Below, piece after piece: positions 33,146-41,942 of a stretch of DNA of 64,000 bases. The stretch is from Duganella radicis (GTDB lineage: Bacteria > Pseudomonadota > Gammaproteobacteria > Burkholderiales > Burkholderiaceae_D). Location of the stretch: the NCBI RefSeq assembly GCF_009720825.1, contig NZ_WNKY01000021.1, forward strand, positions 33,817-97,816, read 5' to 3'. The notes beneath the pieces were generated by a model. That model did no database searches. It saw nothing but the letters and a program-made list of their open reading frames with translations, and had not been told where the DNA came from. The position numbers and the translations under genes were made by a program. Within the stretch, counting starts at the first letter, position 1; each line of letters begins with the position of its first letter.

Positions 33146-33850
33146 ATGTCGAATTTGTCTGCATTTCCTGTCACCGGCAAATGGCCGGCCCGGCATCCTG
33201 AGCGCCTCCAGCTGTACTCGCTGCCGACGCCGAATGGCGTGAAGGTGTCGATTGCGCTGGAAGAGACCGGCCTGCCGTACGAAGCGCATCTGGTCAGCTT
33301 CGACCGCAACGACCAGATGTCGCCGGAATTTCTGTCGCTGAATCCGAATAACAAGATCCCTGCCATCATCGATCCGAACGGCCCGGACGGCAAGCCGCTG
33401 CCGCTGTTCGAGTCCGGCGCCATCCTGCTGTACATCGCCGACAAGACCGGCCAGCTGGTGCCGAAAGACGCCGCCGGCCGCTATGAAACCATCCAGTGGC
33501 TGATGTTCCAGATGGGCGGCATCGGCCCGATGTTCGGCCAGGTCGGCTTCTTCCACAAGTTCGCCGGCAAGGAGTACGAGGACAAGCGCCCGCGCGACCG
33601 CTACATCAACGAATCCAGGCGCCTGCTGGCGGTGCTGGAGCAGCGGCTGGAAGGCCGTCAGTGGATCATGGGCGACGATTACACCATCGCCGACATCGCC
33701 ATCTTCCCATGGGTACGCAATCTGGTGAATTACTATGGCGCTGGCGAGCTGGTGGAGTTCCACCAGTTCAGCAACGTGCAACGCGTATTGAATGCCTTCC
33801 TGGCGCGTCCCGCCGTGGCAAAAGGGCTGGAAATTCCACCACGCGGCTGA
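33146..33850 (+). CDS. glutathione S-transferase family protein (YghU/YfcG-like)
   Basis: 234 aa. The thioredoxin-like N-terminal half has QLYSLPTPNGVKVSIALEE, LNPNNKIPAII and LFESGAILLYIADKTG; the helical C-terminal half has GDDYTIADIAIFPWVRNL, the GST N-capping box. The TPNG segment and the 40-residue lead fit the disulfide-bond oxidoreductase type (YghU/YfcG) more than detoxifying GSTs. Cytosolic. It ends 1 bp before the convergent gene at 33852. Confidence 0.88.
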   Translation: MSNLSAFPVTGKWPARHPERLQLYSLPTPNGVKVSIALEETGLPYEAHLVSFDRNDQMSPEFLSLNPNNKIPAIIDPNGPDGKPLPLFESGAILLYIADKTGQLVPKDAAGRYETIQWLMFQMGGIGPMFGQVGFFHKFAGKEYEDKRPRDRYINESRRLLAVLEQRLEGRQWIMGDDYTIADIAIFPWVRNLVNYYGAGELVEFHQFSNVQRVLNAFLARPAVAKGLEIPPRG

Positions 33851-33851
33851 T

Positions 33852-34670
33852 CTAGTGGCTGGGCGCGCGGCAGGCGGCGTCGCTTTCCCAGCGGCCGGAG
33901 CAGATGCGCGAGCGGCATAGCATGCCTTCGATCAGGCCCAGTTGCTTGCAGCGTGCCAGCAGCTGCGCGGTGTTGTCGCCGTCCTGGCGTTCGACGATGT
34001 CGCGCGGGCGTTCTGGCGTGACGGCGGCTGACTTGCTGCTGTGTGCCACCAGGGCGGTGAGCAGGGCGACGTCGGTATCGCTGGCGTGAGGGGCCGGGAT
34101 GGCGATACTGGCTGCCGTTGCGGAGGGCGGCACTGCGCGGACAGCCGGCGTTGCCGGTTTGTGCTGCACGCCCGGGACGCGCATCAGCGGGCCTGCCGTT
34201 GACGACGCTGCGGCGGCACCGTCCACCATCGTCGCGCCAATCGCGCTGGAAGCACTCGACGTGCCGCCGTTCGGTGCCGCGCCGGATTGCCGCGCCCCGC
34301 TGGCTGCCTTCGCCTCGCCATCGGCCTTCGCCATCGCCGGCGAGGCGACGTCGATAATCGTGGCGGCGCGCTCGGGCTGCGACGCGTTCTCCTGCAAAAC
34401 CGGGGCATCTCTGCGGTCCGTGGTGCCACTGTAGTCACGCCGGAAGGTCTTGGGCGTGATGGTCTTGTCGTGCATCACCCACGCCACGCAGCACATCAAC
34501 AACAGCAAGGCACACAGGCCGATGGTCCAGCCATCGATGCTCCAGCCGGCCGTGTGCGCAGGCTTGGCGGCGGGACGCACGCCATGCTCCAGCTGCGCCA
34601 GAATGCGCTTGCTATCCGCCGGTCGACGCCTGCCGGTGCTGCTCATCAAATCTGGTTTCGCTTTATCCAC
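33852..34670 (-). CDS. single-pass membrane protein next to the T6SS cluster, unknown
   Basis: 272 aa with a GTG start at 34670: AGGGGG lies 7 nt upstream, while the frame extending to 34898 and the ATG at 34646 have weaker signals. One membrane segment (WTIGLCALLLLMCCVAWVMH, about residues 40-60) follows a 40-residue cytosolic end. A long Ala/Ser/Pro low-complexity periplasmic part comes next, then a small C-terminal part with four Cys (CKQLGLIEGMLCRSRICSGRWESDAAC), which may form disulfides. It is divergent from the tagX-like gene, so it may be a cluster accessory, but no T6SS family is recognised. Confidence 0.65.
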   Translation of the reverse strand: MDKAKPDLMSSTGRRRPADSKRILAQLEHGVRPAAKPAHTAGWSIDGWTIGLCALLLLMCCVAWVMHDKTITPKTFRRDYSGTTDRRDAPVLQENASQPERAATIIDVASPAMAKADGEAKAASGARQSGAAPNGGTSSASSAIGATMVDGAAAASSTAGPLMRVPGVQHKPATPAVRAVPPSATAASIAIPAPHASDTDVALLTALVAHSSKSAAVTPERPRDIVERQDGDNTAQLLARCKQLGLIEGMLCRSRICSGRWESDAACRAPSH

Positions 34671-34772
34671 ACTATCCCCCTTGCATTTGATCTGGCCGAG
34701 GTCGCTGTGCTGCGAACGGCCTACGATGCAGTGTCCGGTCTGTGGCAAACGTCCGTTTTGATGGAGCGCACT

Positions 34773-35600
34773 ATGTTTCTCTTTTCCGTGCTGTTGTTCT
34801 TTGTGGTGACGTGTTTTTGCGCCTGGCTGTTGCTGTTTCCCGCCGGGCGCGATGTGGTAGCGCAGTCGATGGCCGCGCTGGGCCGCCGCATCGGCCACCA
34901 GGTGCGCGGTGGCGTGCGGCAGGCCGGCGGGCTGGGACGCGAGGCTGGCGGTTCGCTGCGCCGCACGCTCGCATTCGTGAAGCGGCGCTATCCGCTACTG
35001 TTGGCGGCGTCGGTGCTGCTGACCGTGCCACCCATGCTGGCGCTGATGCTGAGCGGGCGTGGCATGCTGTCCGGCTACGACAGCGACACCCAAGCCATCA
35101 ACGACCAGATCGCCGGCCTGCTGCAAGGCGAACAGCTGACCGCGCCCGCGCCACTGCCGCCGCCGGCCTTCACCACGGCCGAAGTCACGCTGGTTCGCCC
35201 CATGCTGGACAGCGCCAACCGCAACTGGCAACTGCTCGATCCCGCCTACGCCCAGCGCCTGCTGCTGGTGCTCCGGATCATGAAGGAGCGCCACGGCTAC
35301 GACATGGCCATTCTGGAGGGCTACCGCAGTCCCGAACGCCAGAACGCGCTGGCCGACGCCGGCCCCAGCGTCACCAACGCGCGGGCTTTTCAGAGCTATC
35401 ACCAGTTCGGCCTGGCCGCCGACTGCGCCTTCCTGCGCGACGGCAAACTGGTGATTTCGGAGAAAGATCCCTGGGCCATGCGCGGCTACCAGTTGTACGG
35501 CGCCGCCGCCGAAGCGGCCGGACTGACTTGGGGCGGGCGCTGGAGCATGATGGACTTCGGTCACACCGAACTGCGCGTGCCGGGCACGGTAAAGAAGTAA
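34773..35600 (+). CDS. tagX: TagX-like peptidoglycan peptidase (M15 family) of the T6SS
   Basis: 275 aa. Two membrane segments (about residues 2-22 and 73-94) anchor a periplasmic M15 domain with the zinc motif SYHQFGLAAD (His210, Asp217), DFGHTEL (His264), and YRSPERQNALADAG. M15 domains cut peptide stems of peptidoglycan. TagX of Acinetobacter is such a peptidase encoded in the T6SS cluster and helps the apparatus cross the cell wall. The gene lies 99 bp before tssM. The ATG at 34761 is also possible, but GGAG at 34763-34766 fits the ATG at 34773. It could instead be a general cell-wall enzyme; context favours T6SS. Confidence 0.78.
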   Translation: MFLFSVLLFFVVTCFCAWLLLFPAGRDVVAQSMAALGRRIGHQVRGGVRQAGGLGREAGGSLRRTLAFVKRRYPLLLAASVLLTVPPMLALMLSGRGMLSGYDSDTQAINDQIAGLLQGEQLTAPAPLPPPAFTTAEVTLVRPMLDSANRNWQLLDPAYAQRLLLVLRIMKERHGYDMAILEGYRSPERQNALADAGPSVTNARAFQSYHQFGLAADCAFLRDGKLVISEKDPWAMRGYQLYGAAAEAAGLTWGGRWSMMDFGHTELRVPGTVKK

Positions 35601-35699
35601 GTCGGATTGTTTTTGCGCAAGAAATCCCGGCTTTGTTGGTGGCAACATTGATCGGTCCGCCTGTCGCCTGGGCGCCGCCTCTTCGCCGGACACCATCTC

Positions 35700-38600
35700 A
35701 TGATGCGCAGAATCTGGACCTTCCTGACTGACAGCCGCCACCTCACCATCATCGGCCTGATGGCGATGGCGGCGTTTTTTTATCTTGGCGCGCAAGTGCT
35801 GGAGCTGGCGCTGATCTGGGTGCTGGTCGCGACGATGGCCATGCTGGCGCTGGCCGGCGCCATCTGGTGGTGGCGCCGCCGGCGCGCGCGGCGCGAATCG
35901 GCCTCCTTGGGCGAGGCGATCAGCCAGTCCAGTCCCGATCCCGGCGCGGCCGAGGTCAAGGCCATCCGCGACAGCATGCTCAAGGCCATCGAGACAATCA
36001 AGGGCTCGAAACTGGGCATCGTCTCCGGCGCACGCGCCTTGTATGAACTGCCGTGGTACATGATCATCGGGAATCCGGCCGCAGGAAAAAGCACGGCCGT
36101 CACCAACTCCGGTTTGCAGTTCCCATTTGCCGACGGCAAAGTGCTGCAAGGCGTGGGCGGCACGCGCAATTGCGACTGGTTCTTCACCACCGAAGGCATC
36201 TTGCTCGATACGGCGGGGCGCTACTCGGTGCTGGAAGAACACCGCGCCGAGTGGTTCGGTTTTCTCGATTTGCTGAAAAAGTACCGCCGCCGCGCGCCCA
36301 TCAACGGCATCGTCATCGCTGTCAGTATCGCGGAACTGCGCGGCGACGATCCGGAAGCCGGCATCAAGCTGGCGCGCAGCCTGCGCAAGCGCGTGCAGGA
36401 TCTGATCGAACGACTGGAGGTGTTTGCGCCGGTGTATGTGGTGTTCACCAAGGCCGATCTGATTGCCGGCTTTGGCGAATTCTTCGCCCAGTCCGAACGC
36501 GCGGAGCGCGAGCGCGTCTGGGGCGCCACCATGCCGTATCAGCGCAAAACCAGCAGCCAGCAGGTGATGGCGTTCTTCGATCACGCTTTCGATGAATTGT
36601 GCGACGGCCTGAAGGCCATGAGCGTGGCCACCATGAGCCAGCAGCGGCGCGAGCGCATGGAGCCGGGTGTGTTCACCTTCCCACTGGAGTTTTCCACCAT
36701 CCGCGCGCCGCTGCGATCGTTTTTGGTCACGCTGTTTGAGGAGAATCCGTTCCAGTTCAAGCCCGTTTTCCGCGGTTTCTACTTCACCAGCGCCTTGCAG
36801 GAAGGGATGCCGCTCAGCGAACAATCGCAGCGTGTGGCCCAACGCTTTGCCTTGACCACGCCGGATGCGCCTCCGGCCGCAGGCGCCGGGCATGCGGGCT
36901 TTTTCCTGCTTAACCTGTTCCGCAAGGTGATCTTCGCCGACAAGGATCTGGTATCGCAGTACGCCAGCAAAACCAAGGTGCGCTTGAAGTACGGCGCCTT
37001 CTTCGCGGCGGTGCTGCTGTTGGGCGCATCGCTGGGCGGCTGGAGCTGGGCCTACATGGGCAATCGCCAATTGGTCAGCAATGTGCAGGCGGATCTCGAT
37101 AAGGTGATCAAGCTACAGGCCAAACGGCTCGACCTGCAATCGCGGCTGGAGGCGTTGGAGATCATCCAGGATCGCATTGCGCAATTGGAGAAGTATCGCG
37201 ATGCGCGTCCATGGTCACTGCGCATGGGACTTTATCAGGGCGAGCTTCTGGAGCGCAAGCTGCGCGAAGAATACTTCGCCGGCGTCAAGAATGTGATGCT
37301 GATGCCGGTGGTGGCCAGTCTTGAGACGCTGTTGTCCGAGATGAACGCGCACGCGAACCAGTTGCAGCCGCGCGGTGCGGCATCGGTGCCAGCGGCCGGC
37401 GGCCAGTTTCAGGAAGCCTCCGCCACCAACGTGGATGATGCCTACAACGCGCTCAAAGGTTACTTGATGTTGGCCGATAAATCGCACGCGGAAGCCAGCC
37501 ATCTGAACGACCAGTTGCCGCGCCACTGGCGCGCCTGGCTGGAAAATAATCGCGGCGCCATGCCGCGCGAGCAGATGATTCACAGCGCCGAGCGGTTGAT
37601 GACGTTCTATCTGGCGCAGATTCCCGATCCGTCCTGGCCGCGCATCGACCTGAAGCTGGCCCTGGTAGATCAGTCGCGCGAGAACCTGCGCCGCGTGGTG
37701 CGCGGCATGCCGGCGCGGGAACGCGTTTATGCCGACATCCGCGCCCGCGCCAACACGCGTTTCCCGACGCTGACGGTGGCGCGCATGCTGGGCGAACAGG
37801 ATCAGGCGCTGATCACCGGCAGCTACGCGGTGCCGGGCGCCTACACGCGCGAAGCGTGGGAGAAGTTCGTACAGGACGCTTTCCGTAATGCCGCCAACCG
37901 TGAACTGCAAAGCACCGACTGGGTGCTGAAAACCGCCGCCCGCGATGACCTGACGTTGGAAGGCAGTCCGGAACAAATCCAGAAAGGCCTCACCGATTTG
38001 TACAAGGCCGACTACGCGCGCGAGTGGCAGAAGTTTGTGCAAGGCGTGAGCATCGCAAATCTGAATGGCCTGGACGGCGCCGTCACGGCGATGAACCGGC
38101 TGGGCGACCCTCAGTCTTCGCCGCTGTCCAAAATACTGGGCGAAATTCACCAGCAAACCTCGTGGGACAATCCCTCCGCGATGAGCGCGGAGGTAAAGGA
38201 AGCGCAGACCGGCTTGATCAACTGGATCAAATACAGTTTGTTGCGTCGCTCGCCGGCGCAAGTGAACATTAACCTCCCGGCCGAGCGAGCAGCTACGCTG
38301 GGGCCAGTGGGGCGCGAGTTCGCCGCCATCGGCAAGCTGATGGCGTCCAGGGACAAGGATGCATCGCTGATGCGCGCCTACCTGGACCAGCTGTCCAAAC
38401 TGCGCAGTCGCTTGAACCAGTTGAAGAATCAGGGCGATCCGGGCCCCGCCGCACGCCAGTTCATGCAGCAGACTTTGGAGGGCAGCGGCTCCGAGCTGGC
38501 CGACGCGCTGCGCTACGTGGATGACCAAGTGTTGATCGGGATGAGCGACATGCAGAAGCAGTCCATCCGCCCCATCCTTGTACGGCCGCTGATGCAGACC

Positions 38601-39431
38601 TTTGCCGTGCTGATTCCAGCGGCGGAGGCGGAGATCAACAAGACCTGGCTGGCGCAGGTCTACGAGCCATTCCAGCAAACGCTGGCCAACAAATATCCGT
38701 TCTCGCCGAACGCCCGCGTCGAAGCCGCCAGCGCGGAAATCGCGCAGTTGTTCGGCCCCGATGGCCAGATCGCCAAATTCGCCACCACCGCCATGGGGCC
38801 GCTGGTGCTGCGCCGTGGCGACGTGATGGCGCCGCGCACATGGGCCGACATGGGCATCGCACTGTCGCCGCAAACGGTGGCGCGATTCCCCGGCTGGATC
38901 GCCCCGATCAGCGCCGGCGGCGTGGCGTCGCCGGCCAGCGCTCAGACCATCTTCCAGATCCAGCCCATGCCGGCGCCCGGTACGCTGGAATACACCGTGG
39001 AGATCGACGGCCAGCAGCTGCGCTACCGGAACACGCCGGCGCAATGGGCCAGCATGGTTCATCCGAGTCCGCAGGGCGCACCCGGGGCCCGCATCACGGC
39101 GGTGGCCTTCGATGGCCGCAATATCGATGTGTTCAACGAGCCGGGTGAGCTAGGGCTCAAGCGCATGATCGATGCGGCGGCAAAGCAGAAACGCGATGGC
39201 GGCGTGTTTGAACTGCGCTGGAGCAGCGGCAGCATCACGGTGGCCATGGGACTGAAAATCATCAGCAGCGCCGAAAGCGGAGGCACTCCGCAGGATCAGG
39301 GCTTCCGTGGCCTGCGGCTGCCGGAAACCATCGTCGGCGCGCCGCTGGCGGCTTCCGCACCATCAATGCCGCCCCTGATGCCGAGCGGTGGCGGACCGCC
39401 GGCCACCGCGCTGGCGGGAGCCACGCAATGA
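35700..39431 (+). CDS. tssM: T6SS membrane complex protein TssM (IcmF)
   Basis: 1243 aa. Two N-terminal membrane segments (about residues 14-55), then the cytosolic NTPase-like part with Walker A GNPAAGKS at 124-131. Another membrane segment sits near 436-456 (AAVLLLGASLGGWSWAYMGN), followed by the large periplasmic region with the ImcF-related and C-terminal VasK/DotU-contact domains. TssM spans the inner membrane and links TssL to the outer envelope. Its stop overlaps the tagF start by 4 bp (ATGA), giving a tight tagX-tssM-tagF-ompA run. Confidence 0.95.
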   Translation: MMRRIWTFLTDSRHLTIIGLMAMAAFFYLGAQVLELALIWVLVATMAMLALAGAIWWWRRRRARRESASLGEAISQSSPDPGAAEVKAIRDSMLKAIETIKGSKLGIVSGARALYELPWYMIIGNPAAGKSTAVTNSGLQFPFADGKVLQGVGGTRNCDWFFTTEGILLDTAGRYSVLEEHRAEWFGFLDLLKKYRRRAPINGIVIAVSIAELRGDDPEAGIKLARSLRKRVQDLIERLEVFAPVYVVFTKADLIAGFGEFFAQSERAERERVWGATMPYQRKTSSQQVMAFFDHAFDELCDGLKAMSVATMSQQRRERMEPGVFTFPLEFSTIRAPLRSFLVTLFEENPFQFKPVFRGFYFTSALQEGMPLSEQSQRVAQRFALTTPDAPPAAGAGHAGFFLLNLFRKVIFADKDLVSQYASKTKVRLKYGAFFAAVLLLGASLGGWSWAYMGNRQLVSNVQADLDKVIKLQAKRLDLQSRLEALEIIQDRIAQLEKYRDARPWSLRMGLYQGELLERKLREEYFAGVKNVMLMPVVASLETLLSEMNAHANQLQPRGAASVPAAGGQFQEASATNVDDAYNALKGYLMLADKSHAEASHLNDQLPRHWRAWLENNRGAMPREQMIHSAERLMTFYLAQIPDPSWPRIDLKLALVDQSRENLRRVVRGMPARERVYADIRARANTRFPTLTVARMLGEQDQALITGSYAVPGAYTREAWEKFVQDAFRNAANRELQSTDWVLKTAARDDLTLEGSPEQIQKGLTDLYKADYAREWQKFVQGVSIANLNGLDGAVTAMNRLGDPQSSPLSKILGEIHQQTSWDNPSAMSAEVKEAQTGLINWIKYSLLRRSPAQVNINLPAERAATLGPVGREFAAIGKLMASRDKDASLMRAYLDQLSKLRSRLNQLKNQGDPGPAARQFMQQTLEGSGSELADALRYVDDQVLIGMSDMQKQSIRPILVRPLMQTFAVLIPAAEAEINKTWLAQVYEPFQQTLANKYPFSPNARVEAASAEIAQLFGPDGQIAKFATTAMGPLVLRRGDVMAPRTWADMGIALSPQTVARFPGWIAPISAGGVASPASAQTIFQIQPMPAPGTLEYTVEIDGQQLRYRNTPAQWASMVHPSPQGAPGARITAVAFDGRNIDVFNEPGELGLKRMIDAAAKQKRDGGVFELRWSSGSITVAMGLKIISSAESGGTPQDQGFRGLRLPETIVGAPLAASAPSMPPLMPSGGGPPATALAGATQ

Positions 39432-40396
39432 AGCGCGGTCCGCGGCCGGCGCACATCGGCTACTTCGGCAAACTGCCGGCGCGCGGTGACTTCATCAAAG
39501 CCGCCGACAATCCGGCCCTGGCCAGCCTGCTGGATGACTGGCTGGCCGAGGTGATGAACGTGCTGAGCGCCGATCCGCGCTGGAAACTGAACTACGACGC
39601 CATGCGCCCGCTGCACTTCGCCTTCGTCGGCACCCGCAGCCGGCGTGCGATCGCCGGCCATCTTGCCGCCAGCAGCGACAGCTCGGGGCGGCGCTATCCT
39701 TTCCTCAGCATGACCGCGATCGAAGTCGACAAGCCCGCCACCTTTCTGCCGCGCAGCCCTGTGATCCTGTCGTCCTTGTGGGCCGAGCTGGATCTGCTGA
39801 TAGCCGATGTGTTGGACGCCAGCGATCCCGAAGCGGCGCTGCAAGCCTTGTCTGGCGCGCGCGTCGAAATTGATCCCGCTGACCGGATGCACGAACAAAG
39901 CTTTGCCGACTTCCTCGACCGGCACACTGTGTCGGCGCTGGAGGCCATGCTGGGTAGCACATCAGTGCGGCGCACGCTGTTGGCGATAGGCCTGCTGTTG
40001 CAGCCGGTGCGCCGCAGCGGCGCCGAGCGACTCGACAAAAGCCTGGTGCTGCCGTTGCCGCTGTCCTCGCGCCAGCGCGACCTGGTGGCCGCATTCTGGC
40101 TCGATCTGATTGCCCCTTTTTTGCAGCAGGCCGACTTTGAACTGAGCCTGTTTCTTGCTGACCTGCGCGGGCAACCGTCCTTCGTGATCGGCTTTGGCGG
40201 CGCCGCGCCAGAGACGCTGGCCGCCATCATCGATCCGCACAGCGCGGCCGAGCAGCAAATCCATTTCGATTACGCCGGCTGGGTGGACGAGCTGATTGCC
40301 AGTGACGCCCGCGTGCAAAAGCTGTCGGCCTATCTGGAGCAGGGGCAGCTCTCGCTCAGTTCCGTGCAGGCGCTATTCCATGAAACCTTTGCGTAA
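39428..40396 (+). CDS. tagF: T6SS-associated protein TagF
   Basis: 322 aa. Begins PAHIGYFGKLPARGDFIK, the signature of TagF (BMA_A0400/ImpM family), with YPFLSM and a C-terminal extension. TagF acts after translation as a repressor of T6SS firing in Pseudomonas and related bacteria. It is coupled to tssM by a 4-bp overlap. The post-translational kinase/phosphatase genes ppkA/pppA/fha are not in this window, so any brake here would work by itself. Confidence 0.9.
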   Translation: MKRGPRPAHIGYFGKLPARGDFIKAADNPALASLLDDWLAEVMNVLSADPRWKLNYDAMRPLHFAFVGTRSRRAIAGHLAASSDSSGRRYPFLSMTAIEVDKPATFLPRSPVILSSLWAELDLLIADVLDASDPEAALQALSGARVEIDPADRMHEQSFADFLDRHTVSALEAMLGSTSVRRTLLAIGLLLQPVRRSGAERLDKSLVLPLPLSSRQRDLVAAFWLDLIAPFLQQADFELSLFLADLRGQPSFVIGFGGAAPETLAAIIDPHSAAEQQIHFDYAGWVDELIASDARVQKLSAYLEQGQLSLSSVQALFHETFA

Positions 40397-40409
40397 AGGA
40401 GTTCCAGAC

Positions 40410-41159
40410 ATGCGTAAGCTGATGAAGATTGCGATGTTGGCGCCTACGTTGGCGCTGGCGCAGATGCCAGGGCAGATCGTGGTCACCGGTGCCGTGCCCG
40501 ATGAGGCCAGCAAGGCGGCGATGGTGGCGCAACTTCGCAACCTGTATGGCGCCGACCGCGTGGTCGACCAGTTGAGCATCGCGCAGGTCGCGCTGCCGCC
40601 CAACTGGAGCGGCTACATGCAAAAGCTGATCGGCCCCAATCTGAAACTGATCAGCAAGGGAGAGTTGAAAATCGACGGCACCAATGTCACTGTGCGCGGC
40701 GAGGTGGCCAATGAAGCGCAACGGCAGCAGATCGCCAGCGACATCGCCACCAGCCTGAATCCCAGCTACACCGTCAACAATGGCTTGCGCGTCAGCGCCG
40801 CCGAACAGAATCTGCTGGATGCCACGCTGGACAGGCGCATCATCGAATTCGACAGCGGCAAGGCGACGCTGACGCCATCCGGCCAGACCATCCTCGATGA
40901 AATGGCGGCAGCGCTGCACAAGGTCAAAGGCAAGAAGGTGGAAGTGATCGGCCACACCGACAACGTCGGCCCGCGCGAAAGTAATCGGGCCTTGAGTCAG
41001 GCGCGCGCCGAGGCGGTGCGGACTTACCTGAACGAGAAGGGCATCAATCCGGAGATGGTAATGGTGTCCGGCCAAGGGCCGGATCGCCCCGTGGCCGAGA
41101 ACACCAGCGCGGAAGGGCGCGCGCGCAATCGCCGCATCGAATTCCGCGTAGCGCAGTGA
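40410..41159 (+). CDS. OmpA-family peptidoglycan-binding protein of the T6SS cluster
   Basis: 249 aa from the ATG at 40410 (AAAGGAG upstream). The short hydrophobic start MRKLMKIAMLAPTLALA is a signal peptide. The C-terminal OmpA domain has RIIEFDSGKATLTPSG, VEVIGHTDNVGPRESNRALSQARAEAVRTYL and SAEGRARNRRIEFRV, the residues that bind diaminopimelate. The N-terminal half has BON-like repeats. In T6SS clusters such proteins (TagN/TagL types) tie the membrane complex to the cell wall. TssL here has no OmpA domain of its own, so this gene likely supplies it. It ends directly at the stop of convergent tssL. Confidence 0.85.
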   Translation: MRKLMKIAMLAPTLALAQMPGQIVVTGAVPDEASKAAMVAQLRNLYGADRVVDQLSIAQVALPPNWSGYMQKLIGPNLKLISKGELKIDGTNVTVRGEVANEAQRQQIASDIATSLNPSYTVNNGLRVSAAEQNLLDATLDRRIIEFDSGKATLTPSGQTILDEMAAALHKVKGKKVEVIGHTDNVGPRESNRALSQARAEAVRTYLNEKGINPEMVMVSGQGPDRPVAENTSAEGRARNRRIEFRVAQ

Positions 41160-41942
41160 CTACGGCAAGGTGATAGTGACGTAGGCTGGCCGTGGTGCCA
41201 GCTTCACCAAGTCCGAATACGCGGCCAGTGTGGCTTGCGTGGAGCTGGACAACGAGGCCTCAAGTCCGATGTAGGCCGCCATCGCCATCATGCCAAACAC
41301 GGCGGACACCGCCCACAATGGCGTATTGGTACGCAGCTTGTGGACGATCTGGTCGGGGCGTTCCGCCTGCGGCGCGAAGCCTTTGCTCTTGCCCTGCATG
41401 TGGGCGATTTCATCGCCCAGCCGCGCGGTCAGGTAGGCCAGTTTGTCACTGGCGTCCAGCGCATACTTGCCGCGAAAGCCGATCAGCAGGCACATATGGA
41501 ACACCTGTAGCGCCGGCAGCCGCGCGCCGCCGACGCTGCGCAATGCTTCCAGCCGGTCGAAGAAGTGCTCGCCGGCCAGTTGGTCGCCAAAGATTACCAG
41601 TTGCAGTGGACGGCGCTCCCACGCAAAGCGCATCGGAAATTGCGATGCCAGGATGATTTCATCGAGCGCCGCGCAGAAGGCGTATTTGGCGGCGTCGATA
41701 TCTTCACCTTGTGCGCGCAGCTTGCGCGCCTCTCGGTCAAAGTCGGCGAGGAAGGCGGTGATGGTATCGAGGAAGGGCGCCTCGGTCGGCGGCACGCTGC
41801 CATTTTTCAGCATGAACAGCAGGTAGAAACCGTCTTGCAGCAGATCGAGCAGCGTTTGCACGTGGCCGTAGCCGGGCTGGATTTGCTTGCGTTGCCCACC
41901 CATCAGTGTGGGAATGGCGCGGCGTTCGACCTGGGCGCTCAT
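41160..41942 (-). CDS. tssL: T6SS membrane protein TssL (DotU/IcmH)
   Basis: 260 aa from the ATG at 41942, which overlaps the tssK stop by 4 bp (ATGA). The DotU domain shows DLLQDGFYLLFMLKNG, AKYAFCAALDEIILAS, GEHFFDRLEALR and LQVFHMCLLIGFRGKY. One membrane segment near the C-terminus (LWAVSAVFGMMAMAAYIGL) anchors it. It lacks the C-terminal OmpA extension of longer TssL proteins. It forms the inner-membrane core with TssM. Confidence 0.93.
   Translation of the reverse strand: MSAQVERRAIPTLMGGQRKQIQPGYGHVQTLLDLLQDGFYLLFMLKNGSVPPTEAPFLDTITAFLADFDREARKLRAQGEDIDAAKYAFCAALDEIILASQFPMRFAWERRPLQLVIFGDQLAGEHFFDRLEALRSVGGARLPALQVFHMCLLIGFRGKYALDASDKLAYLTARLGDEIAHMQGKSKGFAPQAERPDQIVHKLRTNTPLWAVSAVFGMMAMAAYIGLEASLSSSTQATLAAYSDLVKLAPRPAYVTITLP

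Noticed and set aside
34995..37070. 691-aa reverse open frame
   Set aside because: Antisense to tssM; no domain, and typical of high-GC shadows.
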